DNA of 64,000 nt from VAZQ01 sp963841105. Its GTDB lineage: Bacteria; Pseudomonadota; Alphaproteobacteria; Rhizobiales; Xanthobacteraceae. The DNA lies in NCBI GenBank assembly GCA_963841105.1, contig CAWJCB010000024.1:124001-188000 (forward strand). Direction: 5' to 3'. Made by a program: the position numbers and the translations under genes. The notes below the pieces were generated by a model, which was not told where the DNA came from, did no database searches, and saw only the letters and a list, made by a program, of their open reading frames with translations. How positions within the stretch are numbered: the first letter of the stretch is position 1; each line of letters opens with the position of its first letter. This document shows, piece by piece, positions 1-8,117 of this stretch.

Positions 1-877
1 CCGCAACCGCAAAGCTGCCGAAATCCAGAAAATACAGAAAGGGTGCGGGGTTGATACGCCGCAGCGCCCGGTAGAGCGCAAAGGGCGGCAGCTCGAAGGG
101 GGTCTGAAAACGTTGCGATAGCACAACCTGGAAAATATCCCCTGCCGCGATGTAATCCTTGGCAATACCGACCATCCGCTCGAACTCGGTCGACGGCGTG
201 TTGGAGGTCGGCCAAACACTGAGCGGTCCCCCCTTCATGCGGGATGGAGAATGCGCAAGCGGCGCATCGAGCGCTTCCACCAGAGCGGCGAGTTGCTGGC
301 CTGCATGCTCAAAGGCAGCCTCGGGCGAAACGCCGGCGATCGGACGCACCGGAGTGACGATCGTCATGGTATCAGTAAGGGCGTCGAAGACGACCACGAT
401 CGTCGGGCGCAAAAGCATGGCATCGGGGATGCCGATGGGATCGGGATTGCGGCTGGGAAGATGCTCCATCAGGCGCACCATATCGTAGCCCAGATACCCA
501 AAAATGCCGGCAGCCATCGGAGGCAGAGATTTGGGGAGCTCGATGCGACTCTCGCCAATGACCGCGCGAAGCGATGCGAGCGGCGGCTCGGTGCACGGTC
601 TGAATTCGTTGAGGGCTTGCCCGGTGCGACGGACCTGCGCTCGTCCCGCGACTGTGCGCCAGACGAGATCAGGATCAAGCCCGATGATCGAATAGCGCCC
701 GCGAACCTCGCCGCCCTCCACCGATTCCAGCAGAAAGCTCATGGGTCGCTGCCCGGCTATTTTCAGGAATGCAGAAACCGGTGTTTCCAGATCGGATACA
801 AGGGTGGTCCAGACAACCTGCGGCTCGCCACGGGCGTAGCGCCTCGCAAACGCCGTGGCTGGAGGCTCGATCTGCAT
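1..877 (-). CDS. trpE: Anthranilate synthase component I, N-terminal part
   Basis: Only the first 292 codons are present; the gene runs off the left window edge. The product makes anthranilate from chorismate and glutamine-derived ammonia, the first step of tryptophan synthesis, in the cytoplasm. Translating the minus strand from the ATG at 877 gives an N-terminal domain with the tryptophan-binding LLES motif (about residues 49-52), the following RYSIIG segment, and the start of the chorismate-binding domain (IAAGDIFQVVLSQRF). These are strong TrpE signatures and separate it from PabB less cleanly only because the C-terminus is missing. It lies 11 nt behind the foldase gene, so it is probably co-transcribed, and no trp leader or attenuator fits in between. 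Confidence 0.95.
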   Translation of the reverse strand, partial: MQIEPPATAFARRYARGEPQVVWTTLVSDLETPVSAFLKIAGQRPMSFLLESVEGGEVRGRYSIIGLDPDLVWRTVAGRAQVRRTGQALNEFRPCTEPPLASLRAVIGESRIELPKSLPPMAAGIFGYLGYDMVRLMEHLPSRNPDPIGIPDAMLLRPTIVVVFDALTDTMTIVTPVRPIAGVSPEAAFEHAGQQLAALVEALDAPLAHSPSRMKGGPLSVWPTSNTPSTEFERMVGIAKDYIAAGDIFQVVLSQRFQTPFELPPFALYRALRRINPAPFLYFLDFGSFAVA

Positions 878-888
878 AAGGCGAGAGG

Positions 889-2805
889 TCAGTCGATGTC
901 GGGGGCGCCGGCTCCGCCGCTGATCACCTGGCTAAGAGCGCTCCTGTTGATGGTGACGCCTGCCTCGGTCTGCAGATGGCCAATGTACTCGCCGAGCACG
1001 TCATCCGAGAGGCCCCGATTGAGCGTTTCAGCCGTGCGCTTGGAATCGTCGGACTGGGCATCAAGCGGCGGGACCGATATGTCGGTCACGCGAAATACGA
1101 TTTGCTCGCTGGGCTGCGCCGCATCGGCTTTTCCGATTTCATTTTTGCCTGTGCGGAAGATTGCCTCCAGCGAGGTCGCCGAAAGTGGTCCCGAGGGTTG
1201 ACCGCGCTTGATTCCGGTCAAGGTCTCAACCTTGAGATGGTCCGCAGCAGCGGCATCCGCGAGCGTCGCTCCACCTTTCAGCTTTTCCACAATTTCGGAC
1301 GCCTTCTCGTTGAGCCTTTTCGCCAGCTCCTGCTCGCGCCAGCGCAGCTCTACCTGGTCTTTAACTTCGTCAAGGGCGCGCTCCCGCGAGGGAGTTATTC
1401 CAGCCACGTCGTACCAGATGTATCCCTCCTGAAATTGCAGCGGATCACGCTCGATGCCCACCTCCGTGGTAAACGCGGCCTCCAGCAAACGCTGCTGATC
1501 TTGGAGCTGGACCGGTGTCCCATTTGGATCACGGCCGGATCGGTCGATTGCCGGGATGGTTCTGGCAGGGAGTTTGAGGCTCTCCGCGGCCTCCGCCAGC
1601 GTCTTACCCTCCGAGCGCGTATCCTCGATCTTGTCGTAGAGCTTCAACACCTCGGATTTCGCGCGCGCGGTCGCAAGCTCCTGCTTGAGCTCGCCTGCGA
1701 CGTCTTGGAACGACCGGACTTGCTCCGGCTCAATCTTGAGCACACGAAGGAGCACAGACCCGAAACGTCCCTGCACGGGGGCGCTCACCTCCCCCTCCTT
1801 GAGGGCGAATGCAGCATCGGCGACGGGACGATCGATCATGGCGGCCTTGCTGACAGTGCCAAGATCGATGTCCTTCTCGGTTTTGCCGAGCCCTTTGGCG
1901 ATATCCTCAAAGCTCGTGCCCTGAGCTATTCGTTGTGCTGCTTGCTCGGCCGCTTCAACACTTGGAAAACTGATCTGCTCGATATGCCTGCGTTCCGGCG
2001 TGACATAGCGCGCCCGGCGTTCTTCGTATGCCCGTTGCAGATCGGCATCGGAAATCTCGATCCAATGCGCCAAGTCGGCGGGCAGCAGCGATACAACCAC
2101 TAGCTTGCGGTATTCGGGAGCGCGAAACAGGTTTTTGCGATCTTCAAAATATTTGGCAAGCACCTCGGGAGAGGGGGAGGGGATGTCGCCCGCCAACGCC
2201 CTATCAAGGAGGGCGTATTCGATCGAGCGCTGCTCGTTCTGGTACTGATGCGCGGCTTCGATCAGCGCCTTGGGAGCGTTCATGCCGGACGAAACCGTGG
2301 CGGCGAGCTCGCGCCGAAGCAGGCGGCGACGTTGCTCGGCGAGGTAACGCGCCTCCGTATAGCCGGCGCTCCGAATTATCTGCTCGAAACGGAAGCGATC
2401 GAACTGGCCGTTGGGACCAGCGAATGCCGGATCGGACGTGATCAGCTTGGCTACCTCTGCGTCGGAAAGATTAAGCCCAAGCTTGCGCGCAGTCTCATCG
2501 AGCACGACTTCCGAGACGATTTGTCCGATCACCACCCGATCCAGCCCCATGGCGCGGGCCTGATCCATGCCGATCGGCCGACCGAGTTGCCGCGAAAGCT
2601 GCTGCAGCCTCTCGTTGTAAAGGGTTCGGAACTGCTCGACCGTGATCTCGGTGCGACCAATCTTCGCTACCGTGGAGCGGCCAAAGCCGCGAAAAATATC
2701 GCCGATTCCCCATATTGCGAAACTGATGACCAAAAAGCCAACAACAGCGGCCATGACCGCTTTGCCGAGCCAATTTGAGGAGGCTTTTCGTAGACCTCGA
2801 AGCAT
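889..2805 (-). CDS. ppiD: SurA/PpiD-type membrane-anchored peptidyl-prolyl isomerase
   Basis: A 638-residue protein with one N-terminal transmembrane segment (about residues 14-36, ending FAIWGIGDIF), then a SurA-like N-terminal chaperone region and a parvulin-type rotamase region around residues 265-370. The length and layout match PpiD, a periplasmic foldase anchored in the inner membrane that helps outer-membrane and secreted proteins fold. The rotamase core is divergent, as in many PpiD proteins, so chaperone activity may matter more than isomerase activity. The position next to trpE and opposite tpiA is typical of Bradyrhizobium-type genomes. The gene begins at ATG 2805 with the sequence MLRGLRKASS. 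The symbol rests on family similarity. Confidence 0.9.
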   Translation of the reverse strand: MLRGLRKASSNWLGKAVMAAVVGFLVISFAIWGIGDIFRGFGRSTVAKIGRTEITVEQFRTLYNERLQQLSRQLGRPIGMDQARAMGLDRVVIGQIVSEVVLDETARKLGLNLSDAEVAKLITSDPAFAGPNGQFDRFRFEQIIRSAGYTEARYLAEQRRRLLRRELAATVSSGMNAPKALIEAAHQYQNEQRSIEYALLDRALAGDIPSPSPEVLAKYFEDRKNLFRAPEYRKLVVVSLLPADLAHWIEISDADLQRAYEERRARYVTPERRHIEQISFPSVEAAEQAAQRIAQGTSFEDIAKGLGKTEKDIDLGTVSKAAMIDRPVADAAFALKEGEVSAPVQGRFGSVLLRVLKIEPEQVRSFQDVAGELKQELATARAKSEVLKLYDKIEDTRSEGKTLAEAAESLKLPARTIPAIDRSGRDPNGTPVQLQDQQRLLEAAFTTEVGIERDPLQFQEGYIWYDVAGITPSRERALDEVKDQVELRWREQELAKRLNEKASEIVEKLKGGATLADAAAADHLKVETLTGIKRGQPSGPLSATSLEAIFRTGKNEIGKADAAQPSEQIVFRVTDISVPPLDAQSDDSKRTAETLNRGLSDDVLGEYIGHLQTEAGVTINRSALSQVISGGAGAPDID

Positions 2806-3167
2806 CGATTATCCAGGATGGAGAATATCATCGATACAAGGACGCTTAGCCATCATAGGGAGACACCCCCCCAGTCGCAACTCGGCGCCCCTTCCAGTGG
2901 CTGTTCTGGGTCATCGCGCGGCCATTCTGGGGCGGGGGCGGGGCCGAAAGCCGAGGCCCCGGGAAACAGGATTCGGGGAGCCCGCCGCTTGGCGGCACCC
3001 TCCAGCGATGGAATTGTTTGAGCGATAGACGAACCAACCGGAGCAGGGCGGGAGCTTGTTATGGGCTTGCATTCTACCGCATGATCCTGGCTCAAGAGTT
3101 TGGCGATCAATGGAATCCTGGCCCAGCCAAGTGTGGGGGGCAAGTTGGAGCCAAGTGGGAACAGATC
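2806..3167. other. Intergenic region between divergent ppiD and tpiA
   Basis: This 362-base stretch separates two divergent genes and must hold both promoters. An open frame continues upstream of the tpiA start back to 3018, but that extension has no TpiA similarity and the family begins at 3168. I see no convincing -35/-10 pair, RNA gene or repeat here. Confidence 0.5.
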
Positions 3168-3923
3168 ATGTCCGGCGAGCGTCGCCGCCCGCTTCTTGCG
3201 GGAAACTGGAAAATGAACGGTTTGCGGGCCTCAATTTCCGCCTTCGCCGAGATTGCCCGCGGTGCAGACGGGATCACAGGAGCAGACCTCCTGGTGTGCC
3301 CGCCAGCAACGTTGATCACAGCGTGCGCGGAAGCGGCGGCCGGCACGCGCCTTAAGGTCGGTGCACAGGATTGTCATGCGCAGCCTGCGGGAGCTTTCAC
3401 GGGAAATCTGTCAGCCGAAATGCTTAAGGACGCGGGCGCAACTGCGGTCATCATCGGACATTCCGAACGGCGCACATTTCATAAGGAGACCGACGCGCAG
3501 GTGCGTGCCAAAGCGAATGCCGTACGCCGCGCCGGGCTTCTCGCCATCGTTTGTGTCGGCGAGACCCGCGGCCAGCGAGAAAGCGGATTGGCACTCGCTA
3601 CAGTTGAAGCACAGCTCCGAGGCTCGCTTCCGGATGAATTCAGTGAGAACGATCTGGTCGTAGCGTACGAGCCGGTTTGGGCAATCGGCACCGGGCTTAC
3701 GCCGACCACGACAGATGTTGCCGAGATGCACCGGTACATCCGGCAGTCGCTGGGGGCACGGTTCGGCCAGGACATGACGTACGCGCGTATTCTTTACGGT
3801 GGATCGGTCAAGGGCACGAATGCCCAGGAATTGATGAATGTCGCCGATGTGGACGGCGCCCTGGTAGGCGGCGCCAGTCTCAATCCCCGGGAGTTTCTAA
3901 TGATAGCCAGCGTATTCCACTGA
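3168..3923 (+). CDS. tpiA: Triosephosphate isomerase
   Basis: A 251-residue glycolytic and gluconeogenic enzyme that interconverts dihydroxyacetone phosphate and glyceraldehyde 3-phosphate. All catalytic landmarks are present: Asn13 and Lys15 in AGNWKMNG, the electrophile His98 in IIGHSERR, the base Glu168 in AYEPVWAIGTG, and the phosphate-binding YGGSV loop at 210-214. I chose the ATG at 3168 because it starts MSGERRRPLLAGNWK, two residues or so longer than many homologues; the frame stays open upstream to 3018 but that part resembles nothing. The gene is divergent from ppiD and followed closely by the convergent DUF1275 gene. Confidence 0.97.
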   Translation: MSGERRRPLLAGNWKMNGLRASISAFAEIARGADGITGADLLVCPPATLITACAEAAAGTRLKVGAQDCHAQPAGAFTGNLSAEMLKDAGATAVIIGHSERRTFHKETDAQVRAKANAVRRAGLLAIVCVGETRGQRESGLALATVEAQLRGSLPDEFSENDLVVAYEPVWAIGTGLTPTTTDVAEMHRYIRQSLGARFGQDMTYARILYGGSVKGTNAQELMNVADVDGALVGGASLNPREFLMIASVFH

Positions 3924-3941
3924 AGGGCTCTCGCAACTTAG

Positions 3942-4613
3942 TCAGGTCGGCTGCTCGACGCGGCGGCTGCCAAGGGCGTGCCGCATTGCAAGCGCAACGC
4001 CGATAGCCATGCACGACGCGGGTACCGCGAGGGCGGCCGGAGCATCCATCACCTCCACGACGGCGCCGCCGATCGCTCCCGCCGCCATGGCCAGCCACGT
4101 CAGGGCCGGCCTTAGCCATTCCCAGCTGCGGCTGACCGTGGCCTCTGCTAGGCCCTCTCCAAGGCGCACGAGCGTGCCCGTCACGAACGTAAGGCCCACG
4201 CCCATCTTGTTCATCCTTCGGGCAGTTGCGTTTTGAAGGCCCATCGCAAGCGGAAGCGGCGCAAGCGCTACGGCGGGATGAACTTGCGCAAGCAATAACC
4301 ACAGTGCCGCGGCGAGAAGGAGAGTCTCGAGAACAAAGGTGCACACGAGATGCCATCGCGTCATGAGGGTGCCGACGAGGGCGCCTGTAAACGCGCCGGC
4401 GACAAAGAGGATGACGAGCAGCACCGGCAGACCGGCGGAGCTCCACTCAAGTTTTCCAAGCGCAATGGCCAGCTGAGTGGTGTTTCCGCTCATGAAAGAA
4501 GGGTAGAGACCGCCCAAACGCACAAATCCGACGGCGTCCACCCAGCCTGCCAACCCAGTGAGCGCGAGGCCAATGAAGAGCCCCGCTTGCGCATCGATAC
4601 TCTCAGCTTTCAC
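3942..4613 (-). CDS. DUF1275 (YoaK-like) integral membrane protein
   Basis: A 223-residue hydrophobic protein with about six membrane segments. The family hallmarks are visible: GWVDAVGF near residue 23, the FMSGNTTQLAI stretch near residue 40, LQNA near 127 and VTGTLVRLG near 144. These fit DUF1275/YoaK, a widespread inner-membrane family of unknown substrate. It faces tpiA tail to tail with an 18-base gap and follows the CoA-binding protein gene on the same strand (68-base gap). Nothing in the neighbourhood points to a substrate. I am confident of the family but not of any function. Confidence 0.9.
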   Translation of the reverse strand: MKAESIDAQAGLFIGLALTGLAGWVDAVGFVRLGGLYPSFMSGNTTQLAIALGKLEWSSAGLPVLLVILFVAGAFTGALVGTLMTRWHLVCTFVLETLLLAAALWLLLAQVHPAVALAPLPLAMGLQNATARRMNKMGVGLTFVTGTLVRLGEGLAEATVSRSWEWLRPALTWLAMAAGAIGGAVVEVMDAPAALAVPASCMAIGVALAMRHALGSRRVEQPT

Positions 4614-4681
4614 GGCACGTTGGACGCACGCTTATATTTGCATTTGGCGAGGAGGGCGCTGAGCCTCCACGCAAGGAGCAT

Positions 4682-5251
4682 TCAATCCTCGATCTTCTGC
4701 GTCGCGGCATCAGCGGCCCCGGCTATGGTTGCTCGGTCGAGCGCGATGCGCTGGATGCCTCGGCCGGAGAGCTGAGGTTTTCTTGCGGAGAGGGTGCGCG
4801 TATTGACGCCCATCCAGGCGATCTCAGACGAGAGCCGGCCGTACTCGATCTTGGGACAACGGTTCATCACCACCTTGATCCCGTTTCTCTCCGCGAGACG
4901 GGCGGCAGCATCGTTGCGGATGCCCAGTTGCATCCAGATCACCCGGGGGCGTGGAACAAGAGCAAGCGCCTCCTGAACGATCGGCAAGGCGTATGACGGC
5001 GTCCGAAAGATGTCGACCATATCGACTGGCTCGGGGATATCGGCAAGCCTGGCGTAGGCCTTTTGTCCCAGCAGATCGCGGCCTGCGAGGCCCGGATTGA
5101 CAGGGATCATCCGGTAATCGCGTTCCAGCAGATATTTGAATGCGAAATAGCTCGGCCGGCTGGAATCGGCTGAAACGCCGACCATGGCAATGCTCTTAAC
5201 GGTATTGAGAATGCCGCGGATGTAGCCATCGGGGTAATGATCGTGGTCCAT
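4682..5251 (-). CDS. CoA-binding domain protein (YccU type)
   Basis: A 189-residue stand-alone Rossmann-like CoA-binding domain (CoA_binding_2). The glycine motif MVGVSADSSRPS lies at about residues 23-34, and the conserved VIWMQLGI segment and the NRCPKIEY segment follow at about 103 and 127. Members bind CoA or acyl-CoA but have no catalytic domain, and their cell role is not settled. The gene sits 51 bases downstream of a crotonase-family gene on the same strand, a pairing that fits a role in acyl-CoA metabolism. The C-terminal 35 residues are alanine-rich and may be unstructured. Confidence 0.9.
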   Translation of the reverse strand: MDHDHYPDGYIRGILNTVKSIAMVGVSADSSRPSYFAFKYLLERDYRMIPVNPGLAGRDLLGQKAYARLADIPEPVDMVDIFRTPSYALPIVQEALALVPRPRVIWMQLGIRNDAAARLAERNGIKVVMNRCPKIEYGRLSSEIAWMGVNTRTLSARKPQLSGRGIQRIALDRATIAGAADAATQKIED

Positions 5252-5302
5252 GAGGGCCTGAAAATCGCGACCGGTCGCGAGATCATCGCGTAGACAAATA
5301 CA

Positions 5303-6160
5303 TCAGTGGTCGTGCCACACCGGCAGTCGTTTATCCAGAAAGGCTGCAATGCCTTCCTCAGCGTCGCGCGTCATCATGTTGGTTACCATGACTTCGCTCG
5401 CATACGCATAGGCATCCGCAATGCTCATTTCGATCTGCCGATAAAACGCTTCCTTGCCGAGCTTGATCCCCGCGGCAGACTTTGCCGCGACTTTGCGCGC
5501 GAGCGCCAATGCCTCTTCGCGCGCAGAGCCCGGGGCGACCAGCCGGTTAATAAGCCCCATCCGGAAGGCCTCGTCAGCTCCGATGGTATCCCCCGTGAGC
5601 AGCATTTCCATGGCGTGCTTGCGGGCAATATTGCGTGAAAGCGCGACCATGGGCGTTGAGCAGAAAAGGCCAATATGGACCCCGGGCGTACAGAACCTGG
5701 CGGCGGCCGATGCCACCGCAAGGTCACAGGTGGCCACGAGCTGACATCCCGCGGCCGTCGCCGTTCCTTCCACCGCCGCGATGACGGGTTGCGGGAGGGC
5801 GATAATTGCAAGCATCATGGCACTGCAACGTTCCATGATGCGCTTCGTGAACGCCACCCCACCGTCGGCGTCGGCACGACGAGCAGTCAGCTCCTTGAGA
5901 TCATGGCCCGCCGAGAACACGGGTCCATTCGCGGCGATCACCACGGCGCGCACGCGTTCCTGGCCGCCGATGTGAGCGATCTGGTCGCGCAACTCCTCCA
6001 GCATGTCCTCAGACAGGCTGTTGCGCGCCTGAGGCCGATTGAGCGTGAGGAGCGCGATGTCGTCCACGATCTCGCGCCGCACAGGAGCTCCGCCTTCGAC
6101 GGGGTGAACGGGGGTGCGAACAGCGGGTGCGCGATTCATTGCGTGGTCTCGCTCAGACAA
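5303..6160 (-). CDS. Crotonase-family protein of the ECHDC3 type
   Basis: A 285-residue enoyl-CoA hydratase/isomerase superfamily protein. The oxyanion-hole segments are recognisable: FSAGHDLKEL at about residues 82-91 and ATAAGCQLVA at about 134-143. The overall match, especially TPGVHIGLFCSTP and the C-terminal EEGIAAFLDKRLPVW, is to the ECHDC3 group rather than to classical hydratases. The two catalytic glutamates of enoyl-CoA hydratase are replaced, by Gln140 and Gly160 on my alignment, so simple hydration of enoyl-CoA is unlikely. It is divergent from the thioesterase gene and probably co-transcribed with the CoA-binding protein gene. A second possible start is Met8. Confidence 0.9.
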   Translation of the reverse strand: MSERDHAMNRAPAVRTPVHPVEGGAPVRREIVDDIALLTLNRPQARNSLSEDMLEELRDQIAHIGGQERVRAVVIAANGPVFSAGHDLKELTARRADADGGVAFTKRIMERCSAMMLAIIALPQPVIAAVEGTATAAGCQLVATCDLAVASAAARFCTPGVHIGLFCSTPMVALSRNIARKHAMEMLLTGDTIGADEAFRMGLINRLVAPGSAREEALALARKVAAKSAAGIKLGKEAFYRQIEMSIADAYAYASEVMVTNMMTRDAEEGIAAFLDKRLPVWHDH

Positions 6161-6277
6161 ATGCCTTCGTAGTACTTAACCTGCTTGAGGGTCGCTGCAA
6201 GTCCTGTTTGCGCGGCCCGGCAAATCGGGATCGTTCGGGACGAAGCTGAGAGCTCCAGGTTAAGCGAGGGGGATGAG

Positions 6278-6724
6278 ATGCCGCTGTTGATGACGGTTGA
6301 CGAGCTAGAGCGTTTTCTCAAGGCCGAGTTTTCCCAGTTTTTCCACCCCGACCGCGGCCTTTCCATTGAGGCTTTGTGGGACGGCGGCTGCCGGGTCCGG
6401 CAGTCCTTTCACCCTGCGTCCCTTCGTCCTGGGGGCACGATCTCCGGCCCTACGATGATGGCGCTTGCGGATTTTGCGATGTACGTCGCAGTCCTCGCCG
6501 CGATCGGACCCGTGCCGCTGGCGGTGACGATCAACCTCAATATCAATTTCCTGCGTAAGCCATCAGCGCGAGATCTTTTGGCCGAGGCGCGGCTGCTCAA
6601 GGTCGGCAAACGATTGGCGATCGGGGAAGTCGCCATATGCTGCGAGGGAGACGAGGAATTGGTCGCTCATGTGACGGCGACCTATTCGATTCCGCCAAGG
6701 GCTGGAGGTAAAATAGAACCATAG
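6278..6724 (+). CDS. PaaI-family hotdog thioesterase
   Basis: A 148-residue hotdog-fold protein. The segment RPGGTISGPTMMALADFAMY carries the helix and the conserved acidic residue of PaaI-type acyl-CoA thioesterases, followed by TINLNINFLRKP, the usual strand after the hotdog helix. It probably hydrolyses short or aromatic acyl-CoA esters. I chose the ATG at 6278 because GAGGGGG lies just upstream; the frame is open back to 6185 but that extension is not family-like. A start at 6290 is also possible. It is divergent from the ECHDC3-type gene and upstream of rplM, with the rplM promoter in between. Confidence 0.88.
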   Translation: MPLLMTVDELERFLKAEFSQFFHPDRGLSIEALWDGGCRVRQSFHPASLRPGGTISGPTMMALADFAMYVAVLAAIGPVPLAVTINLNINFLRKPSARDLLAEARLLKVGKRLAIGEVAICCEGDEELVAHVTATYSIPPRAGGKIEP

Positions 6725-6764
6725 CTATAAGATATTGAGAACAAGCTGCATTGACTGCCCAATA

Positions 6765-6793
6765 TTGACCGGGTTACGCGCTTGGTGTATCGG
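6765..6793 (+). promoter_or_regulatory. Probable housekeeping promoter of rplM-rpsI
   Basis: TTGACC at 6765-6770 and TATCGG at 6788-6793 are separated by exactly 17 bases, 72 bases before the rplM start. An overlapping alternative is TTGACT at 6751 with TTACGC 17 bases later. Assignment is by pattern and position only. Confidence 0.45.
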
Positions 6794-6864
6794 GCGACGA
6801 GCCACCGGCGCTGCTGCATCCCACAGGGGCAGTTGTGACCCCGCCTTACCCAAAGGTCCCTGCG

Positions 6865-7329
6865 ATGAAGACTTACTCAGCCAAACCAGCCGACGTCGAG
6901 AAGAAATGGATAATGATCGATGCCACCGGCCTCGTTGTCGGCCGCCTTGCATCAATCGTCGCCATGCGGCTGCGCGGCAAGCACAAGCCCACCTACACGC
7001 CGCATGTGGATGACGGTGACAACGTTATCATCGTCAATGCGGAAAAGATCGTGCTCACCGGCAAGAAGCGGGAAAACAAGGTTTATCGCCATCATACCGG
7101 CTACATAGGCGGCATCAAGGAGCGTACCGCGCGTTCGATCCTCGATGGCAAGTTTCCGCAACGCATCGTGGAGAAAGCGATCGAGCGGATGTTGCCGCGC
7201 GGACCGCTTGCGCGCGTCCAACTCGGAAATCTGCGGGTCTATGCGGGTCCCGATCATCCGCACGGGGCACAGAATCCAGAACCGCTCAACATTGCAGCAC
7301 TCAACCGCAAGAACGCCAGGAGCATGTGA
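6865..7329 (+). CDS. rplM: 50S ribosomal protein L13
   Basis: A 154-residue L13 protein of the large subunit, one of the early assembly proteins. The family core is clear: W-I-DATGLVVGRLAS at about residues 16-29, YTPHVDDGDNVIIVNAEKI, the HHTGYIGGIKE segment and the MLPRGPLARVQL motif near residue 112. The ATG at 6865 gives the standard start MKTYSAKPADVEKKW; an upstream in-frame start at 6835 adds ten residues with no family support. It is the first gene of the usual rplM-rpsI pair and stops three bases before the rpsI start. Confidence 0.98.
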   Translation: MKTYSAKPADVEKKWIMIDATGLVVGRLASIVAMRLRGKHKPTYTPHVDDGDNVIIVNAEKIVLTGKKRENKVYRHHTGYIGGIKERTARSILDGKFPQRIVEKAIERMLPRGPLARVQLGNLRVYAGPDHPHGAQNPEPLNIAALNRKNARSM

Positions 7330-7331
7330 CC

Positions 7332-7812
7332 GTGGCCGAAACCATGCAATCGCTCGATCAACTCTCCGCCCTGAAGCCGGCGCCTGCTCCCGAGATTCCC
7401 GAGATATGTTCAGAAGCTCGACAATCAGGGGCGCGCTTATTCCACCGGCAAGCGCAAGAATGCGGTAGCCCGCGTTTGGATGAAGCCGGGCACCGGCAAG
7501 ATCGTCATCAATACGCGCGACTTCGAAGTGTATTTCGCGCGCCCTGTTTTGCGCATGCTGATCCATCAACCGCTCGTCGCAACCAACCGCAACGGGCAGT
7601 ATGACGTCACCTGCACGGTTTCCGGCGGTGGCCTCTCGGGCCAGGCAGGCGCGGTGCGGCACGGGCTTTCCAAGGCGCTGATGAATTTCGAGCCGGATTT
7701 GCGCGGTGCGCTCAAGCGCGGCGGGTTTCTGACGCGTGATCCCCGCGTCGTCGAGCGCAAGAAATATGGCAAGGCAAAAGCACGGCGCTCGTTCCAGTTC
7801 TCGAAACGCTGA
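7332..7812 (+). CDS. rpsI: 30S ribosomal protein S9, with a +1 frameshift near codon 23
   Basis: The protein is split between two frames. From the GTG at 7332 the first frame reads MAETMQSLDQLSALK..PEIP, typical of the rhizobial S9 N-terminus, and then goes off at about 7400. From 7402 the next frame reads RYVQKLDNQGRAYSTGKRK onward through to the canonical C-terminus RRSFQFSKR at 7812. Removing one C from the CCC at 7398-7400 restores a 159-residue S9 without any other change. S9 contacts P-site tRNA through that C-terminal tail and is essential or nearly so, so an assembly error is more likely than a true null. Starts at 7326 (GTG, overlapping the rplM stop) and 7332 are both possible. Confidence 0.93.
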
Positions 7813-8117
7813 CACGCCGTGCGCGTGCGGTGACCTCAGCTAATCGGCGCATGCCTGCTGACAACGTCCGCGGCGCTCCAGCCGCGCTCTATTTCCACAT
7901 CGGCGAGGTGCCTGCCTTTCAGATGCGCCAGCTTTGCTGAAATACGCAAAGAACCGAAAATTGTTTTCATGACTGACGATTATTTGTGAGCGGTTTCGTC
8001 GCAAAAGCAAATCATCGCCGCAACCAGCCACAAACGCTCCAGCCAGAGTTCATGCCACGCTGGCGCCAGCCGGTGATATGAACCTCCTTAGAGAACCTGG
8101 TCTGAGGGGCGAACACC
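7813..8117. other. Intergenic region between rpsI and the diguanylate cyclase gene
   Basis: This 305-base stretch follows the rplM-rpsI operon and precedes a gene on the same strand. A 29-codon frame from the ATG at 7850 has no recognisable similarity and no good ribosome-binding site. TTGCTG near 7934 with AAAATT 17 bases later is a weak promoter candidate for the downstream gene. I see no terminator with a T-run. Confidence 0.4.

Noticed and set aside
976..2103. 375-codon open frame on the plus strand inside ppiD
   Set aside because: It is antisense to a clear PpiD gene; long antisense frames are expected at this GC content and the product resembles nothing.
7395..7410. Programmed +1 frameshift in rpsI
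   Set aside because: No stop codon, Shine-Dalgarno-like stimulator or known slippery sequence is at the junction, and similar extra bases occur nearby.
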